Positions 6,984 through 17,038 of a DNA stretch of 33,293 bases are shown here, in pieces. The notes under the pieces are model-generated. The model searched no databases, was not told where the DNA came from, and saw only the letters and a program-made list of their open reading frames with translations. The position numbers were made by a program, and so were the translations under genes. The number at the start of each line of letters is the position of its first letter. The stretch's first letter is position 1. Origin of the DNA: Bacteroidales bacterium (GTDB lineage Bacteria > Bacteroidota > Bacteroidia > Bacteroidales > Azobacteroidaceae); assembly GCA_003851245.1 (NCBI GenBank), contig BHEP01000033.1, positions 1 through 33,293 on the forward strand, in the 5' to 3' direction.

Positions 6984-7274
6984 TTATTTGCCTTGTAGGC
7001 TAATTCTCAACTTCTCTGCAAAATATTGAGAGGGCTTGAAGGTAGGGACATAACGCTCAGGAATAATAATTGTTGTGTCGTTTTGAATATCCCTAGCGGC
7101 TTTAGCAGCTCTTTTCTTTACTACAAAAGAACCAAAGCCACGCAAATATACATTCTCTCCACCGTTCATTGCAGTCATAACGGTATCCATAAAAGCCTCC
7201 ACTGTGGCTAAAACTGAGGACTTATCCAAGCCTGTGCTTTTTGAAATTGAATTAACAACATCCGCTTTTGTCAT
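6984..7274 (-). CDS. HU/IHF-family DNA-binding protein
   Basis: A 96-residue histone-like protein that bends and compacts DNA as a dimer. The N-terminal helices (MTKADVVNSISKSTGLDKSS) and the conserved RGFGSFVVKKRAAKAARDIQ, followed by the arm and FKPSQYFAEKLR, are typical. HU normally carries its arm Pro within a similar PxFKPG segment; here it reads VPTFKPSQ. The ATG at 7274 was chosen because the family starts MTKA and a -7 box lies at 7327-7320. It heads a minus-strand run with the 30-residue basic gene and rng. Confidence 0.92.
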   Translation of the reverse strand: MTKADVVNSISKSTGLDKSSVLATVEAFMDTVMTAMNGGENVYLRGFGSFVVKKRAAKAARDIQNDTTIIIPERYVPTFKPSQYFAEKLRISLQGK

Positions 7275-7319
7275 GTCTGTAAAATTATTAATTTGTTTAT
7301 TATCTGTTTTTTGTGAGCG

Positions 7320-7327
7320 CAAATGTA
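7320..7327 (-). promoter_or_regulatory. -7 box (TACATTTG) for HU
   Basis: Exact TAnnTTTG match on the minus strand, about 46 bp upstream of the HU ATG at 7274. No TTG at -33 is evident. It supports the shorter HU start over the frame that opens at 7322. Confidence 0.5.
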
Positions 7328-7494
7328 CAACTTTTTTTCCTTACTAAAAAAAGAAAATCACATCATTTTAAAAAACATCCTCATTTTTAGGATTTTCTAA
7401 GTAAGTTTGTATTTAAATTTAGAAAATTACTGAGCCTACTAAGCATGCTACTAATAAAAAATGATGCTGCTAGAAATAAAATATCTATATTTCC

Positions 7495-7525
7495 TTGTTC
7501 AAAAAAAAATATTTTTTTAACTTTG
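7495..7525 (+). promoter_or_regulatory. Promoter for ssb (TTG-N20-TAACTTTG)
   Basis: TTG at 7495-7497 and TAACTTTG at 7518-7525, 20 bp apart, fit the Bacteroidota promoter consensus. The predicted transcription start is near 7532, leaving about 27 nt before ATG 7559. Confidence 0.65.
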
Positions 7526-7558
7526 GGGCGAAGTCTTAACTTATTAAAAATTCGTACT

Positions 7559-7984
7559 ATGTCTATCAACAAAGTAATTCTTATAGGAAACGTTGGAAAA
7601 GAACCCGAAGTGAGGTATTTTGACAATGGCGGGGCAGTAGCAAATTTTACATTGGCCACTACAGAAAGAGGCTATACTGCTGCCAATGGAACAATAGTTC
7701 CTGACAAAACAGAATGGCACAATATTGTGCTTTGGAGAGGACTCGCCGAAATTGCAGAGAAGTATGTGCATAAAGGCTCTAAAATTTATATCGAAGGCAA
7801 AATTCGCACACGCTCCTATGACGATAGTGCTGGAAATAAGCGCTATATCTCGGAGATATGGGGCGAAACCATAGAACTTCTCGATCGCAAGCTGGAGGAA
7901 AAAACAGCAGAAGGTGCTGACAATCAACAAAAAACAGCAGATGCCTCAGCAAAAGCTCCTGAGGAAAAAGATCTGCCATTTTAG
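7559..7984 (+). CDS. ssb: Single-stranded DNA-binding protein
   Basis: A 141-residue SSB. The OB-fold is recognisable from MSINKVILIGNVGKEPEVRY through KTEWHNIVLWRGLAEIAEKY and GSKIYIEGKIRTRSYDD. The disordered tail ends in the acidic tip EEKDLPF, which recruits replication and repair proteins. The start is fixed by the family N-terminus and by the promoter at 7495-7525. It heads an ssb-gldE-phosphopantetheinyl transferase row that is common in Bacteroidota, where mutY usually precedes ssb; here no mutY is present upstream. Confidence 0.95.
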   Translation: MSINKVILIGNVGKEPEVRYFDNGGAVANFTLATTERGYTAANGTIVPDKTEWHNIVLWRGLAEIAEKYVHKGSKIYIEGKIRTRSYDDSAGNKRYISEIWGETIELLDRKLEEKTAEGADNQQKTADASAKAPEEKDLPF

Positions 7985-7990
7985 ATCCCT

Positions 7991-8030
7991 AGGAAAGGAG
8001 GCAGCTCCCTAGAGGGCCGTTTCCTTTCTT
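7991..8030 (+). terminator. Possible terminator after ssb
   Basis: A short outer stem aggaaa/tttcct (7991-7996 with 8020-8025) encloses a GC-rich segment with alternative small stems (ggag/ctcc, ccct/aggg). A T-rich stretch follows (8020-8034). The structure is imperfect, so partial read-through into gldE is possible. Confidence 0.4.
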
Positions 8031-8083
8031 TTATCTTTCACTTTTTTATCTTGTATTAATTCGTTTATATTAAATTCTATATT

Positions 8084-9409
8084 TTGGACTCAGACAGTTA
8101 TTTATGTAATTTATTCCTGCAAATTCAGCTTATGCCACTAAGCTTCTCCTCAGTGGCAATTTTATTGAGCATAGTGCTCCTATTATTCATTTCAAGCGTA
8201 ATTTCAGCGTCTGAAATAGCATTTTTCGCTCTTTCCAGCAATGAGAAAAATGAAATTGAAAAAAAAAATGAACCTGTAGACAATATAATTAGTGAGCTAT
8301 TTTCTGATTTAAACTCCCTACATACCAGCCTATTGATTACAAACAATTTTGTTAATATTGCAATCATTATTTTATTTTCATTTGTTTTCAATCAGATATT
8401 CGATTTCTCTATGAATCCCAGCTTAGGATTTACATTGCAGATACTTGTGCTAGCATTTCTTTTGCTGATGTTTTGTGAAATTACTCCCAAAATTTATGCC
8501 CAAAATGACAGCCTGAAATTTGTGCGCAGAACGGCCCCATATATTAAGTTTTTGAAAAATATTTGTAGTCCCTTGAGTAAGCTAATAATGCTACTTGGAG
8601 ACTTAATTAACAGGCTGTTTTATAAAAAAAAGAAAAATGTATCTATCAACAAATTATCTATGGCATTGCAACTCACTTCAGACGAAATTTCTGAAGAGAA
8701 AGATATGCTAGAAGGCATTATTAAATTTCGAAATAAAACAGCAATAGAAATAATGACCCCTAGAGTCGATATTGTCGAAATAGATATAAAAACAAATTTT
8801 ACTGAACTTATAAATTTTGTTATACAAAGTGGATTTTCTCGAATCCCTGTATATGAGGAATCTCAGGAAGACATCCGAGGTCTTGTATACATCAAAGACC
8901 TACTTCCATACATACAGATGCAAGACGATTTTTCTTGGCAAGACCTCATGAGACCAGCTTTTTTTGTGCCTGAAACAAAAAAAATAGACGACCTATTAGA
9001 AGAATTTAGAACGAACAAAATTCACTTAGCCTTGGTTGTCGATGAGTTTGGCGTAACTTCGGGAATGCTCACTCTCGAAGATATTTTGGAAGAGATTGTT
9101 GGCGAAATAAACGACGAGTTCGACAAGGAAGAGATTAAATATATAGAATCCGAAGATGGCTCATACATATTTGATGCCAAAATACTGGTCACGGAGTTCT
9201 TTAAAATATTAGAACTTAATGCTGAAGACTTTTCTAAATTCACTGAAAATGCAGATACATTGGCCGGACTTGTCCTCGAAATGAAAGGAGCATTTCCCAT
9301 GGAAAATGAAATTGTAAGTTTTGAAAACCACAATTTCCTTATCTTAGAAATCGACAAAAGACGAATAATTAAAGTAAAATATTACACCCAAAATAATGAT
9401 AATTCTTAA
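8084..9409 (+). CDS. gldE: GldE-type CNNM/CBS-domain membrane protein
   Basis: A 441-residue protein of the HlyC/CorC (CNNM) group. It has an N-terminal membrane domain of three to four helices (about residues 20-180, with SASEIAFFALSS and EITPKIYAQND), a CBS pair (about 215-340, with MTPRVDIVEID, GFSRIPVYEES, VDEFGVTSGMLTLEDILEEI) and a C-terminal CorC/HlyC domain. In gliding Bacteroidota GldE supports motility; in the many non-gliding ones the role is unsettled, with metal-ion transport suggested by the fold. The TTG start (MDSDS...) resembles GldE N-termini; ATG 8132 is the alternative. The next gene overlaps by one base (TAATG). Confidence 0.87.
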   Translation: MDSDSYLCNLFLQIQLMPLSFSSVAILLSIVLLLFISSVISASEIAFFALSSNEKNEIEKKNEPVDNIISELFSDLNSLHTSLLITNNFVNIAIIILFSFVFNQIFDFSMNPSLGFTLQILVLAFLLLMFCEITPKIYAQNDSLKFVRRTAPYIKFLKNICSPLSKLIMLLGDLINRLFYKKKKNVSINKLSMALQLTSDEISEEKDMLEGIIKFRNKTAIEIMTPRVDIVEIDIKTNFTELINFVIQSGFSRIPVYEESQEDIRGLVYIKDLLPYIQMQDDFSWQDLMRPAFFVPETKKIDDLLEEFRTNKIHLALVVDEFGVTSGMLTLEDILEEIVGEINDEFDKEEIKYIESEDGSYIFDAKILVTEFFKILELNAEDFSKFTENADTLAGLVLEMKGAFPMENEIVSFENHNFLILEIDKRRIIKVKYYTQNNDNS

Positions 9410-10044
9410 TGCCTATACTAACAGTAAGCTCCTCGCCTATCTGGGCTGTATGGGAAATTGAAGAATCGCCAGGAGAACTCTTAGAAATGCTTGACAAAAA
9501 AGAATTGTACACAAGCTTCCTAGAGCAGCATTATGCCATTTCACGCCAACAGGAATGGCTGGCAGCAAGGGTCCTACTAAAAAAAATGTTGGGAGAAGAA
9601 AAAAAAATAGAGTATCTTCCCTCAGGGAAACCATATTTGGCAGACAATTCGTATCACATAGGCATAAGTCACACAAAAAACTATCTTGCTATCATACTAG
9701 CCCCCAAAGAGGAAGTAAGCATAGATATTGAACATATATCGCCGAGAGTAAGCAAAATAAAAGAACGATTCCTAGCACCCCAAGAAATGGCTGCTATTTA
9801 TAGCTCCAAAGAAAATATACACCTACTCCTCCATTGGTCGGCAAAAGAAACCGTTTTCAAAATACTGAACAAAAAGGAAGTTTCCTTTAAAGAGCATATC
9901 TTTGTCCATCCTTTCGAGCCCACAACAGATGGATATGGCTTATTTAAAGTTACAGAAAAAAAAACAAAGAAAAAAATATCCTTTGAAGTAAATTATGTGG
10001 TAAATTCAAAATATCTCCTTACTTTTACAAAATTGCAAGAATAA
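9409..10044 (+). CDS. 4'-phosphopantetheinyl transferase superfamily protein
   Basis: A 211-residue enzyme predicted to move phosphopantetheine from CoA to a Ser of a carrier protein. The metal-binding motif VSIDIEHI (D106, E108) and the motif WSAKETVFKIL (E147) are both intact, as is the PSGKPYL segment before SYHIGISHTK. The length is that of the Sfp/AcpT-like group. Its start codon overlaps the gldE stop, so it is translationally coupled. No polyketide or peptide synthase is nearby, so the acyl carrier protein of fatty acid synthesis is the likely substrate. Confidence 0.88.
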   Translation: MPILTVSSSPIWAVWEIEESPGELLEMLDKKELYTSFLEQHYAISRQQEWLAARVLLKKMLGEEKKIEYLPSGKPYLADNSYHIGISHTKNYLAIILAPKEEVSIDIEHISPRVSKIKERFLAPQEMAAIYSSKENIHLLLHWSAKETVFKILNKKEVSFKEHIFVHPFEPTTDGYGLFKVTEKKTKKKISFEVNYVVNSKYLLTFTKLQE

Positions 10045-10058
10045 ATCATCGCAAATAG

Positions 10059-12071
<2,013 letters not shown>

Positions 12072-12226
12072 AAATTAGATTTTTCGACGCTCTCAAGGCT
12101 GATAACGAAGGGAGTTTGCCTTTGCAAATGACCTAGTTAGAATCCCGCAGACAAGGAAGAAAAAGCAATTTATAGAAATCTCGTAAAGTTGACAAGTAAT
12201 TAACTAAGCCATAATAATTATAATAT

Positions 12227-12769
12227 ATGTTTGAGTTCATTATTAAAAATAAGATAAAACAACATAAGGAGCAAGATAGAGAGAAAATTTTTAAGAATTT
12301 AGAAAACATAAAATCTATAATAGTACTCTTTGAAACCAACAAGTATGAGTATGCGGATGCCTATGTTAAAAAATTCCAAAAAATGGGGAAGAAGGTCAGT
12401 GGATTTGGATATAGGGTAAACAATGATAAGCTGGATTATTCAAAAACACCATATTATGTAATTGACAAAAAAACGGACATCGATTGGAAAGGTCTTCCTA
12501 CCAACAAGTTCTACAGCCTACTCGACGACATAGACTGCGATGCAATGATAGATCTAAGCATCAACGAGCATCTTTTTCTTGAGTTTATGGTAGCTTATGT
12601 CAAAGCTCCTCTTAAAATAGGGCTTAAAAAAAATGAACTCCAGCTCTATGATTTAGCTATTGCCAAATCCTCAGAAAACATTCCCGAGGAAGTTTTTCCG
12701 GTAAACGAACTTGGAGAACCCATTATTTTTTATTTAGACTCCATACAATCGACGAATAAAAAGCAATAA
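12227..12769 (+). CDS. DUF6913-type protein of unknown function
   Basis: A 180-residue soluble protein without signal peptide or membrane segment. It has a basic N-terminus (MFEFIIKNKIKQHKEQDREK) and a mixed alpha/beta body with the segments KSIIVLFETNKYEYADAYVK, FYSLLDDIDCDAMIDLS and KAPLKIGLKK. It resembles the small DUF6913 family found beside dapA in Bacteroidales. The function is unknown. It sits between ligA and dapA on the same strand, 155 bp after ligA, and a weak hairpin overlaps its stop. Confidence 0.7.
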   Translation: MFEFIIKNKIKQHKEQDREKIFKNLENIKSIIVLFETNKYEYADAYVKKFQKMGKKVSGFGYRVNNDKLDYSKTPYYVIDKKTDIDWKGLPTNKFYSLLDDIDCDAMIDLSINEHLFLEFMVAYVKAPLKIGLKKNELQLYDLAIAKSSENIPEEVFPVNELGEPIIFYLDSIQSTNKKQ

Positions 12770-12794
12770 AAATACTTTTTGTGCTTTTATTGCT
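12762..12794 (+). terminator. Weak hairpin at the end of the DUF6913 gene
   Basis: agcaataaaa (12762-12771) and ttttattgct (12785-12794) are perfect inverted repeats around a 13-base loop and span the stop codon. The stem is AT-rich and no long T-run follows, so termination is likely weak. Confidence 0.35.
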
Positions 12795-12799
12795 AGTGT

Positions 12800-12833
12800 T
12801 TTGATTATTTTATGGCTTTTTTACCTACTTTTG
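12800..12833 (+). promoter_or_regulatory. Promoter for dapA (TTTG-N22-TACTTTTG)
   Basis: TACTTTTG at 12826-12833 matches TAnnTTTG, with TTTG at 12800-12803 slightly further upstream than usual (22 bp). Transcription from about 12840 gives a very short leader to ATG 12852 and rules out the longer frame starting at 12801. Confidence 0.5.
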
Positions 12834-12851
12834 TATATCATTTTTATTTTC

Positions 12852-13745
12852 ATGGGACAAATTAACTTAAAAGGAGTGGGAGTTGCCTTGATTACTCCAT
12901 TCAAAGAAGACGAAAGCGTTGATTATAAGGCTTTAGGACGACTAGTAGAATTTCAAATACAGAATAATACCGACTACCTTGTGGTATTGGGCACTACTGC
13001 TGAGACTCCTACTCTCACTGCCGACGAGCAGATTAATATCATCAGAACCGTTATTGAAAAAAATAAAGGACGCATACCCATCATTCTGGGTGTGGGAGGA
13101 AATAATACCAGAGCTCTTGCAGAAAAATTAAAGAATGACGATTTTACTGGTGTGGATGGTATTTTGTCGGTAGTTCCATATTACAACAAACCCTCGCAAG
13201 AAGGAATTTATCAGCACTACAAAACCATTGCTGCTGCCACCTCCTTGCCTATCATACTATACAATGTGCCCGGAAGAACAGGGGTTAATATGAATGCCCA
13301 AACCACACTACGAATTGCTGCCGAATGCAAAAATGTAATCGCAATCAAGGAAGCATCGGGCGACATCACTCAGATGGATGATATTATAAAAAATAAACCC
13401 AAGGATTTTGAAGTTATCTCTGGCGACGACGGCATAACATTTCCCCTCATCACCCTGGGCGCAATTGGCGTAATATCTGTAATTGGCAACGCCTTCCCCA
13501 AAGAATTTAGCAAGATGGTGAGGCTGGCTCTCGCTGGCGATTTTGCCAATGCTCGCACCATACATCACAGCTTCACCGAACTCATAGAGCTCATTTTTAT
13601 AGATGGCAACCCCGCGGGAGTCAAGTGTATGCTACACATGATGGGATATGTAGAAAACAAGCTGCGACTGCCCCTGGTGCCTACACGCATCACAACCTAC
13701 GAAAAAATTAGAGAAGTGCTACACACGCTCAATATCAAGTATTGA
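12852..13745 (+). CDS. dapA: 4-hydroxy-tetrahydrodipicolinate synthase
   Basis: A 297-residue TIM-barrel aldolase that condenses pyruvate with aspartate semialdehyde, the first committed step to diaminopimelate and lysine. The Schiff-base Lys is K166 in IAIKEASGD, the catalytic Tyr is Y137 in ILYNVPGRTG (R142 binds substrate), and the Thr pair lies in VVLGTTAETPTL. The usual GTTGE reads GTTAE here. The N-terminus GVGVALITPF fixes the start at ATG 12852, in agreement with the promoter just upstream. A Cys-cluster protein follows after 25 bp. Confidence 0.96.
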   Translation: MGQINLKGVGVALITPFKEDESVDYKALGRLVEFQIQNNTDYLVVLGTTAETPTLTADEQINIIRTVIEKNKGRIPIILGVGGNNTRALAEKLKNDDFTGVDGILSVVPYYNKPSQEGIYQHYKTIAAATSLPIILYNVPGRTGVNMNAQTTLRIAAECKNVIAIKEASGDITQMDDIIKNKPKDFEVISGDDGITFPLITLGAIGVISVIGNAFPKEFSKMVRLALAGDFANARTIHHSFTELIELIFIDGNPAGVKCMLHMMGYVENKLRLPLVPTRITTYEKIREVLHTLNIKY

Positions 13746-13770
13746 TACTTCACTGATACTCATTATTTAG

Positions 13771-14256
13771 ATGAAAAGTCCTGAAGAGCTTAAAATTGTG
13801 GCCGCTAAAATGGAGCCTCTATTTGTACAGTTTTATAAGAAAAACAAGAAAAAAATAGAGAAGATGGATGCCGAAATTCACTACCTCCATCAAAAAATAT
13901 CGGACAATACAGACTGTCTTGCCTGTGCCAACTGCTGCAAATCGCTAGGTCCTGCAATATACGACAAGGACATAGAAAGAATGGCAAAGGCCCTAAAGAT
14001 GAAACCCTCGGCCTTCGTACAATCGTATCTCAAAATTGATCAGGACAATGATTATGTTTTTCAGTCCATGCCATGCCCCTTTTTAATGCCCGACAACTAT
14101 TGCTCTATTTATGAAGCCAGACCCAAGGCCTGCAGAGAATACCCACATACTGACAGAAAGAAGTTTTCGCAGATATTTAATCTCAGCATAAAAAACACCC
14201 AAACATGCCCCATAGTATTTGAGGTATTGGATGCCCTGGTAAGAAAAAAAATCTAA
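13771..14256 (+). CDS. YkgJ-family Cys-cluster (zinc/iron-chelating) protein
   Basis: A 161-residue soluble protein with the CxxCxxCC cluster (C49, C52, C55, C56) and further cysteines in PCPFL (C102), YCSIYEARPKACREYP (C111, C121) and C146. This spacing defines the YkgJ/FliB-like family, thought to bind zinc or an iron-sulfur cluster. The substrate is not known; relatives include flagellin lysine methylases, but no flagellar genes are here. It lies 25 bp after dapA and is probably co-transcribed. Confidence 0.8.
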   Translation: MKSPEELKIVAAKMEPLFVQFYKKNKKKIEKMDAEIHYLHQKISDNTDCLACANCCKSLGPAIYDKDIERMAKALKMKPSAFVQSYLKIDQDNDYVFQSMPCPFLMPDNYCSIYEARPKACREYPHTDRKKFSQIFNLSIKNTQTCPIVFEVLDALVRKKI

Positions 14257-14290
14257 GCAGACTGAGCTGGCATCAGCAAACTCAGCCTGC
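14257..14290. terminator. Imperfect hairpin between the YkgJ-type gene and pepD
   Basis: gcagactgag (14257-14266) and ctcagcctgc (14281-14290) pair with one mismatch around a 14-base loop. It lies exactly in the gap between two convergent genes. T-runs are short on both sides. Confidence 0.4.
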
Positions 14291-14299
14291 CAATTATTA

Positions 14300-15766
14300 T
14301 TATCGTGGAATTTTTGCTAAAACCTCAAGCAAGTAATCCCAAAAAATAGACACGCTAGCAATCTCTACTTTTTCGTCGGGCGAATGCGGGAAGCATATCG
14401 TTGGCCCAAAAGAGATACAGTCCAAATCGGGATGAGACGAAAGAATTATTCCACACTCCAAACCTGCGTGCATCACCAACACCTTGGGATCTCTTTGAAA
14501 CTTTTTTGTGTAAACATCTTGCATCAAGGACAATATAGACGAATCGGCTTGTGGATCCCAACCTGGGTAGGCGTTGCCAAATTCTACCTTGGCACCAGCA
14601 AGAGCAAAAACACTTTCTAGGCTAGAACAAAGAGCCATCTTTTTGCTCTCCGAAGAGCTGCGCACCAATATTTTTATTTCTATAATTCCCTCCGCCGATT
14701 GAATCATGGCTAGATTAGACGAGGTTTCAACAGTGCCCGGAAATGATGACAAATATCCTATTACCCCATTTTGACAGGCCTCAACAGCATTTATCAAGTC
14801 GTCTTGAATTTCTTCGGGAATAAGTTGCGGCGGCAGGTCTACCTTCTCGGCAGAAAAAGATATATCGTTTTCTACTCCCTCAAATTCCACATTGAAAATA
14901 GCCTTGTAGTCAGAGACCAATTCCCAAAAACCCTCACAATCGTCATCGCCAGGAATGGTTAGCAAGGCGCTTGCCTCCCTAGGAATGGCATTGCGCAAAG
15001 ACCCCCCATCGATAGATGCCAATCGTGCACCATAGTTTTGTACTGCATCTTTGAGAAATCTAAACATCAGCTTGTTGGCATTGGCTCGTCCCAAATGAAT
15101 ATCTACGCCACTATGACCGCCTTTCAAACCTGAGAGTTTTATTTTTATGCCTATATCGCCCTCAGAAATATGCTTGTCGTCTTGATACTGAAAAGAAATA
15201 TTGAGGTCGGCTCCTCCAGCACAACCTATAGAAAATTCGCCCTCTGTCTCGGAATCAAGGTTGAGTAGGATTTTTCCTCGCAGAAAACCCTCGATTAGAG
15301 CAAAAGCCCCATACATACCCGTCTCCTCATCAACTGTAAAAAGTGCCTCTATAGGCCCATGCTGCAAAGAGCTGTCTTCCAATACAGCCATCATTGCCGC
15401 AAGTCCAATGCCATTATCGGCACCCAGAGTTGTTCCATTGGCCCTTACCCAGTCGCCATCGATAATAGCCTCAATGGGGTCTTTAGTGAAATCAAACTTC
15501 GTGTCACTATTTTTTTGGGGCACCATATCAAGATGACTTTGCAGGATCACCGTCTGATGGTTTTCCATGCCGTGGGATCCAGGCTTACGTATTAAAATAT
15601 TTCCTCCCTGGTCTGTGAGTGTTTCCAAACCCAAAGATTTACCGAAATATTCCATAAACTGGCTCACCTGAGCCATCTGTCCCGAAGGCCTGGGGATCTG
15701 TGTTAAAGCATAAAAATGATGCCAAAGCCTGTTTGGTTGTAGTTGAGGAATTAATTCTTTTGCCAT
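14300..15766 (-). CDS. pepD: Aminoacyl-histidine dipeptidase (Xaa-His dipeptidase, M20 family)
   Basis: A 488-residue cytoplasmic metallopeptidase of the PepD group that cleaves dipeptides such as Xaa-His. The metal ligands and catalytic residues are in place: ILQSHLDMV (H78, D80), GADNGIG (D117), DEETG (E147 catalytic, E148 ligand) and NLDSE (D171). The C-terminal HAGLECGII, carrying the last His/Glu motif, is also intact. The length is normal for the family. A dinuclear zinc site is expected. It faces the YkgJ-type gene tail to tail and is followed upstream by an 81-bp gap to the YbhN-type gene. Confidence 0.93.
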   Translation of the reverse strand: MAKELIPQLQPNRLWHHFYALTQIPRPSGQMAQVSQFMEYFGKSLGLETLTDQGGNILIRKPGSHGMENHQTVILQSHLDMVPQKNSDTKFDFTKDPIEAIIDGDWVRANGTTLGADNGIGLAAMMAVLEDSSLQHGPIEALFTVDEETGMYGAFALIEGFLRGKILLNLDSETEGEFSIGCAGGADLNISFQYQDDKHISEGDIGIKIKLSGLKGGHSGVDIHLGRANANKLMFRFLKDAVQNYGARLASIDGGSLRNAIPREASALLTIPGDDDCEGFWELVSDYKAIFNVEFEGVENDISFSAEKVDLPPQLIPEEIQDDLINAVEACQNGVIGYLSSFPGTVETSSNLAMIQSAEGIIEIKILVRSSSESKKMALCSSLESVFALAGAKVEFGNAYPGWDPQADSSILSLMQDVYTKKFQRDPKVLVMHAGLECGIILSSHPDLDCISFGPTICFPHSPDEKVEIASVSIFWDYLLEVLAKIPR

Positions 15767-15847
15767 AATTGGGGTCTTTTGAAATGAAAATGTTCTGTAA
15801 ATATACGATATATTTTTTACTTCATGAAGAATGTGGACAAATTAAAA

Positions 15848-16855
15848 TCATTTTTTAGTTACAGACAAGGCAAAAATACCGTAAATACCACAAAGAATAA
15901 CCCATAAAGACTGAATAAAAAATACGGCAAATGCAAATGCCCGGGCAGATTCGTCGGCAACGCCTAGTATCACCAATGAGGAAATAACCATGAAATGCCA
16001 AGCTCCTACCCCACCTTGCGTGGGTGCTGCAACCCCTAGGCTACTCATAGCAAAGACAATCAAGCCCGCAACAATTCCTAAATCTCGTGTAAACCCAAAA
16101 GCAAAAAAAGTTATATAGAAATAGCAAAAATAACCCACCCAGATGCCTAGAGTATAGAGCAGAAACAAGGATTTTTGCTTCATTTTCCAAACAGCTTGCA
16201 GACCATTGCCGATACCAACAAAAAAACTAGTGATTTTTTTTATAATGGCGCTTTCTTTGAATATTTTAAATATTAAAAATACAACTCCTACCGAAGCTAC
16301 GATTCCAACATATAGCCATACCGATGAAAAAATTCTTTCCAAAAATTGCAATATGTGAGGGTTTTGATCGAAATAGCTCACGAAAAATCCGATATTGAGA
16401 ATGCAAGCTCCCATTATAATTAGGGCTACAGCAATTGTATCAAAGAGTCTGTCGACAATCAAAGTCCCCAGAAGCTTAGAGAAAGGAATTTCTTCTTTTT
16501 GGGATATCACTCCACAACGCCAAACTTCGCCAGCGCGAGGCAAAACAAAATTTATAGCATAGTTGCCAAGTACCGCATAAACAAGATTTGAAGTCTTGGG
16601 CGAATAGCCCAAGGGACTTATTAGTAATTTCCATCGAAAGGCCCTAATAATATTTGAAGCCAAGCCAAACAAAAGAGAGAACGCAAGAATGCCAAAATTT
16701 GCATCTTTAATCATGCTCCACATGTCATCAAAATTAGTTTCTCGATAAAGCATCCACAAAACAACAAAGCCAAAAATCAAGGGTAAAATAATTTTTAATG
16801 CCTTTTTTAATCCTGAAGGGATCTTTTCCACTTCTTTTTCTTTCTCTATTTCCAT
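15848..16855 (-). CDS. YbhN/UPF0104-type flippase-like membrane protein
   Basis: A 335-residue integral membrane protein with about eight hydrophobic segments. The motifs SNIIRAFRWKLLISPLGY, NFVLPRAGEVWRCGVIS, VDRLFDTIAVALI and SLGVAAPTQGGVGAWHFMVI are those of the lysylphosphatidylglycerol synthetase/flippase transmembrane family (UPF0104). Members without the catalytic domain are thought to move lipids or related compounds. The start at ATG 16855 (MEIEKEKEVEK) gives a short charged lead before the first helix; an ATG 48 bp upstream is less likely. The substrate is not known. rsmA is divergent. Confidence 0.8.
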   Translation of the reverse strand: MEIEKEKEVEKIPSGLKKALKIILPLIFGFVVLWMLYRETNFDDMWSMIKDANFGILAFSLLFGLASNIIRAFRWKLLISPLGYSPKTSNLVYAVLGNYAINFVLPRAGEVWRCGVISQKEEIPFSKLLGTLIVDRLFDTIAVALIIMGACILNIGFFVSYFDQNPHILQFLERIFSSVWLYVGIVASVGVVFLIFKIFKESAIIKKITSFFVGIGNGLQAVWKMKQKSLFLLYTLGIWVGYFCYFYITFFAFGFTRDLGIVAGLIVFAMSSLGVAAPTQGGVGAWHFMVISSLVILGVADESARAFAFAVFFIQSLWVILCGIYGIFALSVTKK

Positions 16856-16907
16856 ATAATTTAAATAATTGATAGTTGACAATTTCAAAACGATAGCTGA
16901 CAAGTTG

Positions 16908-16915
16908 CAAACATA
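16908..16915 (-). promoter_or_regulatory. -7 box (TATGTTTG) for the YbhN-type gene
   Basis: Exact TAnnTTTG on the minus strand, 53 bp upstream of the ATG at 16855. Taking it as the promoter places the start of transcription at about 16901, inside the longer reading frame that opens at 16903, and so favours the shorter start. No -33 TTG at proper spacing. Confidence 0.4.
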
Positions 16916-16985
16916 GAATTAAGCAGAAACAAGCGCTCGCTCATTTATTATCTTAACATTATTCATTAATTTACCCAAAAAACAC

Positions 16986-16993
16986 TATCTTTG
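16986..16993 (+). promoter_or_regulatory. -7 box (TATCTTTG) for rsmA
   Basis: Exact TAnnTTTG, predicting transcription from about 17000 and a leader of about 40 nt to the TTG start at 17039. No clear -33 TTG. Confidence 0.5.
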
Positions 16994-17038
16994 TAGCTTG
17001 CAAAGGTAATCAATTTATAATAATTTATACTAATTTAT

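Noticed and set aside
12072..12170. Stop-codon readthrough of ligA via TAA and later TAG codons
   Set aside because: LigA is already full length with a complete BRCT domain, and the downstream frame has several stops.
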